Source: Arthrobacter sp. 31Y (lineage in GTDB: Bacteria; Actinomycetota; Actinomycetes; Actinomycetales; Micrococcaceae). Taken from it: a stretch of DNA of 64,000 nucleotides. The stretch lies in the NCBI RefSeq assembly GCF_000526335.1, contig NZ_JAFW01000001.1:434001-498000 (forward strand). The letters run 5' to 3'. This document shows positions 1 to 7,811 of this stretch, piece by piece (the first letter of the stretch is position 1; every line of letters begins with the position of its first letter). The position numbers and the translations under genes are program-made. The notes below the pieces were generated by a model that saw only the letters and a list, made by a program, of their open reading frames with translations, made no database searches and was not told the origin of the DNA.

Positions 1-1155
1 TCTGTGTGGAAGCGTCTGGACAACGCCTCAACCCTGCTGGCCGATGCCACAGACTTTGACACGCTCTCCGGGTACGACAAGACCGGAAGTTACTACATCA
101 GCAGCGGCACGTCAGCTGCCACGATGATCAATAAACCGGCCGGGTCCGCCAATGGCGCGTCCTTGCTGGTGGTCCGCGGCGGCCACGCCCCAAGCTTCGG
201 GTTCACGGAGCAGGTATTCACGGTCCTTTCGACCCCACAGCGGTGGTGGAGGACTCTCATCTCTGCCGGTGTGTGGTCCGATTGGGACCGCATTGACGGA
301 GCCGGCGCTTTTGTCCTCAACAGCGGACACTACGGCACCCCGAACGCGGCTCTGATTGATGACTTCAAAGCCCGTCACCCGGTCACGTCCACGGGCGGCA
401 GAGGCGCGGTGACCTTCCGCTTCGACCACGGCCTCACGTACCTAAAGAGCACGATCATTCCCATGCTGAACTCAGGCGGCCGGAACTGGAAGTGCCTGAT
501 CGCGATGAACTCCCGCAACTGGACCAAAACCGAGAACAACGGTATGACCCAGGCGGAACTCACGGCACTGATTGATGACGGACACGAGGTTGCAAACCAC
601 GGCGCGGACGGCAACGGCGATGGCACCACCCATAAAGAAATGGACACCAAGGCCGCGATCTGGGACCAGATCGTGGTGGGCAAGCAGGAGCTTGAAGCCC
701 AGCTCGGCCGGACCATTGAGCGGTTCGTCATCCCCGGCACGGTCAACGGCATGGGCGGGTTCACCACCGGCCCCAGCATGGACGTCTACTCAAGCACCTA
801 CGCCGGGTCCGTGATCATGGCGTTCCACGCCGTGTTCTCCGGAGCGTTCCCGAACACCCGGTTCCGGGCGTTGGATGGTCGCCTCAAGCAGGGCCAGGCG
901 TACTACAACATCGAGTCCCAAACAGTGTCCTCGATAAAGGCCCAGATCGACATCGCAGTGTCCAACAAAACCGCGCTGGAGATCATGCTGCACCCCCGCA
1001 ACATCGACCAGCCCGGGTTCCTGTCCCTAGCGGGCCTCACGGAAGTGTTCGCCTACATCGACTCCAAGGTGTCCGCCAACCAGCTCGTAGTGCTTGGCAA
1101 CAGCCAAGCACTCATGGCAACGACCGGCCCTGTGGGAACGGAGCTCATCCGATGA
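1..1155 (+). CDS. Phage receptor-binding/tail protein with polysaccharide deacetylase domain (5' partial)
   Basis: The reading frame is open from base 1, so the protein probably starts upstream of the window. The first ~100 residues contain a short segment ending in RRW-like and WSDWDRI motifs, typical of the pyocin-knob domain of tail fibres. From ~residue 130 there is a NodB-type polysaccharide deacetylase fold: VTFRFDHG (motif 1) and GHEVANHG (motif 2). It probably trims host surface glycan during adsorption. Odd point: motif 1 reads FDHG where FDDG is usual, so one metal-ligand Asp is His. Its stop overlaps the next gene by 4 bp (ATGA). Confidence 0.75.
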   Translation, partial: SVWKRLDNASTLLADATDFDTLSGYDKTGSYYISSGTSAATMINKPAGSANGASLLVVRGGHAPSFGFTEQVFTVLSTPQRWWRTLISAGVWSDWDRIDGAGAFVLNSGHYGTPNAALIDDFKARHPVTSTGGRGAVTFRFDHGLTYLKSTIIPMLNSGGRNWKCLIAMNSRNWTKTENNGMTQAELTALIDDGHEVANHGADGNGDGTTHKEMDTKAAIWDQIVVGKQELEAQLGRTIERFVIPGTVNGMGGFTTGPSMDVYSSTYAGSVIMAFHAVFSGAFPNTRFRALDGRLKQGQAYYNIESQTVSSIKAQIDIAVSNKTALEIMLHPRNIDQPGFLSLAGLTEVFAYIDSKVSANQLVVLGNSQALMATTGPVGTELIR

Positions 1156-1478
1156 TCGACGGAATACCCGCGGTGGTCGGGCTGGCTTCTCCCGTGGCCG
1201 CGACCATCGCCGTCTTCTACCTCGTGTTCAGAGGCACCTTGTGGACAAGGACGGCACATATGGACGTCGTCCGTGTCCTCGAAGCACAGGTTGTCGCGCT
1301 GACCACGGACCGAAATAACTGGCATTCAGCGGCCACTCTCGCGAACCAGACCAACAGCGAACTTGCCAAGGCGAACAGCGAGTTTATAGAGAACGCCAAG
1401 TTCTCCACGCATGTCATGTCCGCCCTGCAAAACGTGGCAGGGGGTGCACCCCATGTTGTTCAGGAAACTACGCGATAA
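1152..1478 (+). CDS. Small phage membrane protein with coiled coil
   Basis: This 108-residue protein has one hydrophobic segment at about residues 6-26 followed by a hydrophilic, Asn/Ala-rich helical stretch that looks like a coiled coil. It overlaps the tail gene by 4 bp and lies just before holin and endolysin genes, so a role in lysis or in anchoring to the membrane is possible. That role is inferred from position only. I recognise no named family. Confidence 0.6.
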   Translation: MIDGIPAVVGLASPVAATIAVFYLVFRGTLWTRTAHMDVVRVLEAQVVALTTDRNNWHSAATLANQTNSELAKANSEFIENAKFSTHVMSALQNVAGGAPHVVQETTR

Positions 1479-1710
1479 AGCCGCCGAACGGATGGAACTC
1501 CCGCAGCTCGAACCTGTGGACCACAGCTTGGCTGAAGCAGCTATTGAGTCCGCTGTGGACACGCATCTTGCAGCTCAGGAGCAGATTCACGAGGCCAAGA
1601 AGGTCGTGTCTGAGCTTCGTCAAGTGAACATCCGGAACGGTTTCGCTCCTGCGATCGCCGCATCTATCCAATACCGAAACGGAGGTACCCAGTGGAGGCC
1701 ATCTACATAG
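1453..1710 (+). CDS. Small phage protein of unknown function
   Basis: About 85 residues starting at an ATG preceded by a GGCAGGGGG ribosome-binding stretch (1437-1445). It is hydrophilic and mostly helical, with basic residues at the start (MLFRKLRDKAAER). It overlaps the gene before it by 26 bp and the gene after it by 19 bp, as in compact phage lysis cassettes. An upstream in-frame ATG at 1411 would add 14 residues but has a poorer translation signal. Function unknown. Confidence 0.55.
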   Translation: MLFRKLRDKAAERMELPQLEPVDHSLAEAAIESAVDTHLAAQEQIHEAKKVVSELRQVNIRNGFAPAIAASIQYRNGGTQWRPST

Positions 1711-1997
1711 CCTATGTCGCTGGATCATTCTGGGTTGCCCTGCCACTCATTTACTGGGGTACGGCCCCGGATTGGTGGAGGTCCCGGACTGGCCGCGCAC
1801 TCATGACCTTGTTCACCAGCCTTGCTCTCGTGTTCATCCTCATCGTGTCCAGCAGCATTTGGGGTCCTTACCCGCTCCGTGAGGCAGCCCGGTATGTGGT
1901 TTACAGCTGGGCCGCCCTGGCCGCCATCCGGATTGCCGCATTGCTGTTTCAACTCCGGCTGGGCGCCAACTGGAACTCTGACAAGAAGGAACGCTGA
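1692..1997 (+). CDS. Holin-like phage membrane protein
   Basis: 101 residues beginning with GTG, 5 bp after a GGAGGT ribosome-binding site. It shows three hydrophobic spans (about residues 4-22, 37-57 and 67-88) separated by a W-W-R-S-x-x-G-R turn and a charged C-terminus (NSDKKER). That size and topology, directly before the endolysin gene with a 1-bp stop/start overlap (TGATG), fit a holin that lets the endolysin cross the membrane. Confidence 0.65.
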   Translation: MEAIYIAYVAGSFWVALPLIYWGTAPDWWRSRTGRALMTLFTSLALVFILIVSSSIWGPYPLREAARYVVYSWAALAAIRIAALLFQLRLGANWNSDKKER

Positions 1998-2800
1998 TGG
2001 GCAAGTACGCATATCCTCTCGAATCCAAGTGGCCGATTTCCTTCGTGGCCGGGATCGTCCGCTCGTTCGCCTCGGCCCCTGGCGGCGTGAACCCTGTCGG
2101 GGGGCATACGGGCGAGGACCGGGCCGCGCCCAGCGGAACACCGGTCTACGCCCCTACTGACGGCTATATCGAGTTCGAGCAGTTCTGGCTGACGCTGGAT
2201 GGCTCAGACAACCCCTGGCTTATGACAGCAGGGGGCGGCCTCACGGTCGGACTACAGGCCGATGGCGGCGGCCCGCTCTTCATCATGGCGCACCTCTCCG
2301 CGACCCTGATCAACCGGGGCCAGCGTGTACGCAAGGGCCAGCTCATCGCCCTCACAGGCAACTCCGGGATCTGGACCACTGGAGCCCACCTTCATTTCGA
2401 AGTGATCCCTCCCCACCCGAACTACAACAACGGCACATATGGGCGCGTCAACCCGGCGCTCTACTGCACCGAATATCCAGATCAAGTGGCCGACACCTCC
2501 CTTGGCCCGGCCGGAACCATCACCACAACTCCCCAGGAGGACGATATGCCCGATATGCACACGTTCCTAACCACCGCAGCCTTCACGGGCGGCCCTACCA
2601 TCTCCGAACTATTCGTTGACGTCAAGGCCGCATGCAAAAAGGTGGATGCCATCCACGAGGCGATCTTCAACAACGAGGGGACCAACAAGTCCATCATCGG
2701 CGGCGAGTCGTTGCCCAGCCTCACCAACAAGAACGACCTGAAGATTCTTGATCGCTTGGAGGACGTCATCACGGCCATCGAATCTCAGGGAAAGGCGTAA
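1997..2800 (+). CDS. Phage endolysin, M23 (lysostaphin-type) peptidase
   Basis: 267 residues. The catalytic domain (about residues 5-165) has the M23 zinc motifs HTGED (residues ~35-39) and HLHFE (residues ~131-135), with VYAPTDGYIEF and VRKGQLIALTGNSG between them. It should cleave peptidoglycan cross-bridges at lysis. Residues ~185-267 are helical and acidic-to-mixed (DMPDMHTFLTTAAF onward) with no cell-wall-binding repeat I can recognise. There is no signal peptide, so release depends on the flanking holin candidates. Confidence 0.85.
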   Translation: MGKYAYPLESKWPISFVAGIVRSFASAPGGVNPVGGHTGEDRAAPSGTPVYAPTDGYIEFEQFWLTLDGSDNPWLMTAGGGLTVGLQADGGGPLFIMAHLSATLINRGQRVRKGQLIALTGNSGIWTTGAHLHFEVIPPHPNYNNGTYGRVNPALYCTEYPDQVADTSLGPAGTITTTPQEDDMPDMHTFLTTAAFTGGPTISELFVDVKAACKKVDAIHEAIFNNEGTNKSIIGGESLPSLTNKNDLKILDRLEDVITAIESQGKA

Positions 2801-2803
2801 GCG

Positions 2804-3073
2804 ATGTTCACGTCCATTCTCCGCACCATTGTCCCGGCCCTGTGGGGTTCTTTCATCGCGTGGGCCATCGGGCTCCTGCCGGTCCTTGAGCCGCACCGTG
2901 AGGCGCTGCTGGAGTACGGCACGCCCCTGTCCGCGATCATCGCGGCCGTCCTGATCGCTTCCTGGTACGCGTTCTGGCGGTGGCTGGAACCGCGCCTGCC
3001 TGACTGGCTCACTCGTGCTGTTCTCGGGTCTGCCAAGGCGCCCGTCTACGAGGGCAAGCACGCAGCCAAATAA
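2804..3073 (+). CDS. Second small membrane protein of the lysis cassette (holin/antiholin candidate)
   Basis: 89 residues starting 3 bp after the endolysin stop. It has two hydrophobic segments (about residues 9-27 and 42-60), a tryptophan-rich interface (WYAFWRWLEPRLPDW) and a basic C-terminus. With the three-span protein upstream, the endolysin is bracketed by two candidate membrane lysis factors. A strong terminator follows at once, so this closes the lysis transcript. Confidence 0.6.
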   Translation: MFTSILRTIVPALWGSFIAWAIGLLPVLEPHREALLEYGTPLSAIIAAVLIASWYAFWRWLEPRLPDWLTRAVLGSAKAPVYEGKHAAK

Positions 3074-3086
3074 CCCCCACCATTCA

Positions 3087-3121
3087 GGGGCGGACCATCA
3101 ACGGTCCGCCCCTTCGCTTTT
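3087..3121 (+). terminator. Rho-independent terminator after the lysis cassette
   Basis: A perfect 10-bp stem (GGGGCGGACC at 3087-3096 with GGTCCGCCCC at 3103-3112), a 6-base loop, then TTCGCTTTT. It separates the lysis genes from the tail-spike gene. Confidence 0.8.
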
Positions 3122-3133
3122 AAGGAGGCCCCT

Positions 3134-4933
3134 GTGGCTGTCGAAGGTATTCCGGGCCTGATCCGTTGGGCGCCGTTCACATCATTCAAGGCTGGTGAAC
3201 GGTTCGCGGCCCCTAACGGCGACATCGTTACAGCCAACGTCGACTTCACGTCCGGGGCCACCTACAGCGCCACTGACGTGACCGCCTCCGCGCAGGACGG
3301 CCGCATCGGCGCGCTGGAGGTCCTGGGTGGCATCAGCCCGGGCAACACCTCAGATGCGGCTGTTTCTGGCCTGCTGAACTCGGACACGAACACTCGCATT
3401 GCCTTGGACGCCCGGTATGTGAATGAGGGCACACCGGTTTCCAACTCTGAAATCGCGGGCTTAGTCACAGGCGCGGGCGCAACCCGTGACGCCCTTGATG
3501 CAAGGTACGTCAACGAGGGCACGCCTGTCTCCAATGCCGAGATTGCTGGCCTTGTTACTGGGGCGGGTGCCACTCAGGCTGCCCTCGATGCTCGGTTTCA
3601 GCAGAACATCCCATTGACGACCACCCTCAACTTCTACCTGTCGCCAACTGGCAGCGACGCAAACGATGGCCTGACTGCTGGAAGTCCGAAGCAAACGTTC
3701 CAAGCGGTATTCGACATGATCAAGGCATACGCCACCTACGTCGGCGGGCAGATCTTCATCAACGCAGCAGCTGGAACATACCCGATGGGCAACGGGCAGC
3801 AGTCACTGTCGGCTCGAACAGCGAACCGTGTCGTTGTTCGTGGGCCCTCAGTGAGCGGCGGCGTGCCAACAGCGATAATCGATGGCGCGGGAGGTGGCGA
3901 CTACCAGCATGGCCTCTCCGCACAGGGCATCGCCGTCCGAGTAGAGTTCCGGGATCTGAAGTTCATCAACTTCAACGGCGACCCCGCCGGCAGCACCCGT
4001 TCAGCGTGCCTGGGGGAACAAGAGGCTGACCTCTACACCAACAACGTGCACGTCAACGGTGCATCGTGGGCCGGGGTGTACGCGTTCAACACCGTCCGTG
4101 CGCGCATCTACGGTGGCATCATCGAAAACTGCCGGGACGGCGTAGCGGTAAACGACACAGATGCCACAGTGGGGCAGTCCAGTGCGCCTATCTCGATCAA
4201 GAACTGCACCGAGTTCGGCGTCTACTGGTCCCGAGGCTCGCAGGGACACGTGGACTACGCCACGATCCAGGATTGCTCCACAGCGCTTATGATCGACGCA
4301 AGCTCCCGGGTTGACACAGTAGCGGTGAACTTCAAACGCAACAACGTCGCCATCTCCACACGCACAGGAGGCGTGTACAACGAAGGCGGCTCCCCCAACG
4401 TCTATAACGACGGTACCGCCGACGCGAACATTACGAACTTCAACTTCATGGCATACTCCGGGAAGGGTGACGAGCTTGGGGCTTCGCGTTCATGGTCCTC
4501 ACCGGCCTATGACAGAGTCCTCAGGACGGTCACAGGTACGACATCGCTGACTCCCATAAACGCGACCTTGTGGACCGTCCCTGCTCGACGCTTGCAAGGC
4601 GTGGGAAAGCGTCTTCGCATCCACGCCTACGGCATTCACACTGTCACTGCTGGCTCGTCCTACACGATCACTGTTGGTGGCATGTCCCTGACACTCAGCG
4701 TCCCAGCAGCGGCGGCCGGCCTCAGTTTCGAGATTGACGCTGAGCTACATGAAGTCCAGGGTGGCTATCGGATGTTCGGAAAGATCAGCCAAGGCGTGTC
4801 TGCATCCCGTCAAGGTAATGCCTCAACGGGATTCGTGAACAGCGTTGATAACGCCATCGGTATCAGCGTCACGCCTGCCAACGCTGCAGATACTACGAGC
4901 ATCTACAGCACAGACATATACGTTATGGGATAG
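3134..4933 (+). CDS. Phage tail spike, right-handed beta-helix (pectate-lyase-like) protein
   Basis: 599 residues from a GTG 5 bp after AAGGAGG. Residues ~1-90 are a virion-attachment region. Residues 90-149 are two nearly identical 30-residue repeats (ALDARYVNEGTPVSN...). From ~160 the sequence reads NFYLSPTGSDANDGLTAGSP, the usual entry to a parallel beta-helix with right-handed repeats continuing to ~430. The last ~150 residues form a beta-rich C-terminal domain. Such spikes bind or degrade host surface polysaccharide. No catalytic residues can be assigned with confidence. Confidence 0.75.
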   Translation: MAVEGIPGLIRWAPFTSFKAGERFAAPNGDIVTANVDFTSGATYSATDVTASAQDGRIGALEVLGGISPGNTSDAAVSGLLNSDTNTRIALDARYVNEGTPVSNSEIAGLVTGAGATRDALDARYVNEGTPVSNAEIAGLVTGAGATQAALDARFQQNIPLTTTLNFYLSPTGSDANDGLTAGSPKQTFQAVFDMIKAYATYVGGQIFINAAAGTYPMGNGQQSLSARTANRVVVRGPSVSGGVPTAIIDGAGGGDYQHGLSAQGIAVRVEFRDLKFINFNGDPAGSTRSACLGEQEADLYTNNVHVNGASWAGVYAFNTVRARIYGGIIENCRDGVAVNDTDATVGQSSAPISIKNCTEFGVYWSRGSQGHVDYATIQDCSTALMIDASSRVDTVAVNFKRNNVAISTRTGGVYNEGGSPNVYNDGTADANITNFNFMAYSGKGDELGASRSWSSPAYDRVLRTVTGTTSLTPINATLWTVPARRLQGVGKRLRIHAYGIHTVTAGSSYTITVGGMSLTLSVPAAAAGLSFEIDAELHEVQGGYRMFGKISQGVSASRQGNASTGFVNSVDNAIGISVTPANAADTTSIYSTDIYVMG

Positions 4934-4937
4934 CCAA

Positions 4938-4975
4938 AAGAAGCCCGGAACCTACTGGTTCCGGGCTTCTTTTAC
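4938..4975. terminator. Bidirectional terminator between tail spike and glycosyltransferase genes
   Basis: A perfect 15-bp inverted repeat (4938-4952 with 4957-4971) with a TACT loop and T/A runs on both sides. It ends the rightward tail-spike transcript and the leftward gene that stops at 4999. Confidence 0.85.
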
Positions 4976-4998
4976 TTTTGCACTTCAGCATCCATAGG

Positions 4999-5970
4999 CT
5001 AAGCGTCCGGCTTATAGGTGTGTAAGCGACCGGCGGCCTGAGGAAATGCGTCCTCCCACATTTCAGTCAGGACTGGGTACTGTTCCATATCCTGGTAGAT
5101 GCGTGCAAGCTGCCCTTCGCGCCCCTGTGCAAGCTGGTAAAGGGCGGTGTCTTGATTGACGGACCTGACCCAGATGTGGCTGAACTTGCGACTGTCCAGG
5201 ATGACAGGATTGGCCCTGTCGGATCGGTTGTGGGACGTTCCGACCGGAGCGCTAAGGCTTCCATCCCTGTTGTATCGGCAGATGCTCAGGTGTCCCTTGC
5301 TGTGCAATGGGTAGACGGCGTCACGGGCGTAGAAGAACTCGCCGTTCTCGTAGAGGGCCGTAACGCCCCGGGCGAGGGTGACGACGTATCCGACGTGGGC
5401 TTCAGTGAGGTACTGAGCCATCTGGTCGAAGTAGTCCGCTGACAGGATGTCGTCATCGTCAAGGCGCATAGACCCGAATACGGTATCGATAGGGAGCCCA
5501 GCCTCAAGCATGAGTGCCCGCGCAGCCTTTGCGGTATTCAACCCTCCGCCGCCGGCTGGGACTTTGTCCAGCAGGACAAAAGGAAACTGCGCCGCGGCAG
5601 CCTCCATCTGGTCTTGGTACCGTCTTGGGAGGCTATCCGAGTAGGAAACCACGTGCCGGAACAGCACGTCGCTTGCCTTCGCTGCGTAGGCGAGCATCGG
5701 AAGCGTGTAATTGAAGAAAATGTCCGCACGCGGCTCCATGCGCTCATCAGAGAACAGGTGCTCCAGGTACTCAGCCTCAGTCATCTTGGAACCGTTGGAA
5801 GCGACCCATGCCCCGGAGTTGGGGCTGTGAACACTGAACCGAGTGTGCCCGACGAACACTGGCTTGCTCTCTTGCTCTTCGAGGGCTGCCATGGCTTCGG
5901 CTTCGAGGTCCTCTTGATCACGAGCTGCCGCTTCGAGGTTTGCCGCTGCCATTCCTTCAATCTGAGTCAT
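4999..5970 (-). CDS. Glycosyltransferase-like protein (putative rhamnosyltransferase family)
   Basis: About 323 residues. The start at 5970 follows GGAGGAC by 3-4 bp; an in-frame start at 5997 is less likely. After an Ala/Glu-rich helical leader (residues ~5-35), the sequence has HTRFSVHSPNSGAW and then FGSMRLDDDDILSADYF (~residue 165), the acidic metal/nucleotide-sugar motif of this GT-A-like family. It is the only long gene facing left in the prophage end and has its own ribosome-binding site. That pattern suggests expression in the lysogen, perhaps to alter host surface glycan. Donor and acceptor are unknown. Confidence 0.6.
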   Translation of the reverse strand: MTQIEGMAAANLEAAARDQEDLEAEAMAALEEQESKPVFVGHTRFSVHSPNSGAWVASNGSKMTEAEYLEHLFSDERMEPRADIFFNYTLPMLAYAAKASDVLFRHVVSYSDSLPRRYQDQMEAAAAQFPFVLLDKVPAGGGGLNTAKAARALMLEAGLPIDTVFGSMRLDDDDILSADYFDQMAQYLTEAHVGYVVTLARGVTALYENGEFFYARDAVYPLHSKGHLSICRYNRDGSLSAPVGTSHNRSDRANPVILDSRKFSHIWVRSVNQDTALYQLAQGREGQLARIYQDMEQYPVLTEMWEDAFPQAAGRLHTYKPDA

Positions 5971-6044
5971 GTCCTCCACATTAACAGAACGTCCCACTTC
6001 CTCATCTTCCGGATTTTGTCAGCGCTGCTTGGCATGATGGTGGG

Positions 6045-6416
6045 ATGCCGACCTATCCCCCGACGTCGTTTGTCCTTGAGGGCGTCACATATGACTTTGT
6101 TCACCCCGAGCGCGTGGGGCCTGTGGAGCAGGTCAAATCGTGGGAGTGGGGCCAGTACCCCAAAGTGCATGCGCTGCTGCCGCTAAGGGACGGTGGGACG
6201 GTCGCTGTCTATGCGGAGGCGAAGTACTGGAATAGGACTCAGATCAACGTGCAGTGGTACGACGATGACAAAGTGAGCCTGAACGCATGGCTACCCATGA
6301 ACGACGTCCGGCCCGTCACAAACTCGGAGTGGGACATCGATCAATACAACCGATGTCCTGAGTTGCTTCGCCCTGTCGGGTGGGGCAAGAGGTTACCGGG
6401 TTTCCTCCCTGAATAG
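6045..6416 (+). CDS. Hypothetical protein at the prophage edge
   Basis: 123 residues, start preceded by GGTGGG. It is rich in Trp/Tyr (WEWGQYPKVHALLPLRDGG; WNRTQINVQWYDDD) and reads as a small all-beta soluble protein without signal peptide or membrane span. It diverges from the glycosyltransferase gene, 74 bp away. It is the last open frame before the prophage/rnpB boundary. I do not recognise a family. Confidence 0.55.
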   Translation: MPTYPPTSFVLEGVTYDFVHPERVGPVEQVKSWEWGQYPKVHALLPLRDGGTVAVYAEAKYWNRTQINVQWYDDDKVSLNAWLPMNDVRPVTNSEWDIDQYNRCPELLRPVGWGKRLPGFLPE

Positions 6417-6420
6417 TGCA

Positions 6421-6450
6421 GGGAGTTTCCAGGGAGTTTTTCCCGGGAGT
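6421..6450 (+). repeat. GGGAGT(TT) short direct repeats at the prophage boundary
   Basis: GGGAGTTT occurs at 6421 and 6432 and GGGAGT at 6445, spaced 11 and 13 bp. A further copy lies at 6545 inside the rnpB terminator. Helically phased short repeats next to a prophage end can be integrase arm sites. This is an inference, as no integrase or second attachment site is in view. Confidence 0.35.
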
Positions 6451-6516
6451 AAGACTCAGAAATAGGCGCAAACAAGCCGAAGCAGAAAGAAGCGCCGAGC
6501 CCCGGAAACACGCAGC

Positions 6517-6557
6517 AAAAAGAGGCCAAACCCCGCGAAATCACGGGAGTTTTGGCC
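6517..6557 (-). terminator. rnpB terminator
   Basis: Read on the minus strand, the GGCCAAA...TTTGGCC stem with a G/C-rich inner helix is followed by TCTTTTT. It lies just past the 3' end of RNase P RNA. Confidence 0.65.
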
Positions 6558-6566
6558 CCTTAGTGT

Positions 6567-6961
6567 GGATGGGTCGACCGATACGCCGGGTTCTGTCATC
6601 CCCTGCTGTTACCGGCAAGGGAGTGGCGGCCATCCATCTACGGACGCCGTTGCCGACGCCCTCCAGCAGCCTACCCGGACACTCGGGCGAGCAGCCCTCA
6701 AGCGTGTCCTGTCTGGCCTTGCTCCGGGTGGGGTTTACCTAGCCTCCCCGGTCACCCAGGGAGCTGGTGGTCTCTTACACCACCGTTTCACCCTTACCTG
6801 CTGACCTGCGATGCGAAACATCACAGGTCACAGGCGGTCTGTTCTCTGTGGCACTGGCCTGCGGGTTACCCCGAGTGGGCGTTACCCACCACCCTGCTCT
6901 GCGGAGCCCGGACGTTCCTCGAGCCACTTTCGTGACGCGCGACCGCCTGGTCGACCCATCC
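6567..6961 (-). ncRNA. rnpB: RNase P RNA (bacterial type A)
   Basis: The minus strand begins GGATGGGTCGACC and ends GGTCGACCCATCC, a 13-bp P1 helix closing a ~395-nt RNA. Conserved catalytic-core blocks are visible: GAGGAACGTCCGGGCTCC near the 5' end, the GGGTGAAACGGTG and AAACCCCACC segments in the middle, and GACAGAACCCGGC near the 3' end. This is the ribozyme that matures tRNA 5' ends. It diverges from yaaA across ~55 bp. Confidence 0.95.
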
Positions 6962-6968
6962 GATGTCC

Positions 6969-7016
6969 AGTCTACCGGCGTCAGGACGTGCCAAAGTCCG
7001 GCGGTAATATCGACTG
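6969..7016. promoter_or_regulatory. Divergent rnpB / yaaA promoter region
   Basis: On the minus strand a TAGACT -10 box (6974-6969) sits 7 nt before the rnpB 5' end. On the plus strand TAATAT (7005-7010) sits 7 nt before the GTG at 7017, so the yaaA message may start at its own start codon. The -35 elements are weak on both sides. Confidence 0.5.
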
Positions 7017-7781
7017 GTGCTGATTCTGCTGCCGCCTTCCGAAGGTAAGACCCCCGCTGCCAACGGCCCCTCCATCGACTGGGATGGGCTCAGCTTTCCT
7101 GAACTGAACCCCTACCGGGCCAAGGTGCTCGAAGCGCTGGGGACGGTGAGCGCGCACGAGGACGCCCTCGCGTTGCTGGGGGTCGGCGCCTCCCTGAGGG
7201 ACGACGTCGAACGCAATACCCGGCTGCACGCCGAGCCGGCTGCGCCCGCGCACCAAGTCTATTCGGGGGTCCTCTACGACGCCTTGGGCTACAACAGCAT
7301 GACGTCGACACAGCGCCGCAAGGCCAACGAGTCCATCCTGGTGGTCTCCGCGCTCTGGGGTGCCATCGGCTTTGGCGACCACGTCCCTGCCTATCGCTTG
7401 TCCATGGGAACCGCACTGCCCGACGTCGGCCGTCTTGCCTCGTACTGGAAGCCGCAGCTTAACTCTGCCCTCGCCTCGCGCGCCGAAGGCAAGCTGTTGG
7501 TGGACTGCCGTTCCAGCACCTATGCCGCAGCCTGGGCTCCCCCGGCCCCGCAGACAGTCAATGTCAACGTCTTCAACGAGGCAAACGGCAAGCGCACGGT
7601 GGTCAGTCACTTCGCCAAGCACACCCGCGGCGAACTGGCGCGGCACTTGCTGACCCGGCGAGGGAAGGCGCCTGCAACCCCGGAGCAGCTCCTGAAGGCT
7701 GCGCGGGAAATCTGGAGGACGGAGCTTGTTGAGGGTACGGCCCGCAAGCCGCACGCACTCAACATCATCCTGTCCAGCTGA
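7017..7781 (+). CDS. yaaA: YaaA family peroxide stress protein (UPF0246)
   Basis: 254 residues opening with LILLPPSEGK, the family signature, and keeping the conserved SALWGAIGFGDHVPAYRLSMG block around residues 100-125. In E. coli, YaaA limits free iron during peroxide stress. The start is a GTG with no Shine-Dalgarno, placed at the predicted transcription start, so the mRNA is probably leaderless. It is monocistronic and converges on the coiled-coil gene. Confidence 0.85.
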   Translation: MLILLPPSEGKTPAANGPSIDWDGLSFPELNPYRAKVLEALGTVSAHEDALALLGVGASLRDDVERNTRLHAEPAAPAHQVYSGVLYDALGYNSMTSTQRRKANESILVVSALWGAIGFGDHVPAYRLSMGTALPDVGRLASYWKPQLNSALASRAEGKLLVDCRSSTYAAAWAPPAPQTVNVNVFNEANGKRTVVSHFAKHTRGELARHLLTRRGKAPATPEQLLKAAREIWRTELVEGTARKPHALNIILSS

Positions 7782-7811
7782 CCTACCAGTTGCAGGCGAA
7801 GCCGGCCTGCG

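Noticed and set aside
6811-7048. Plus-strand open frames over rnpB
   Set aside because: The region is fully explained by RNase P RNA on the minus strand.
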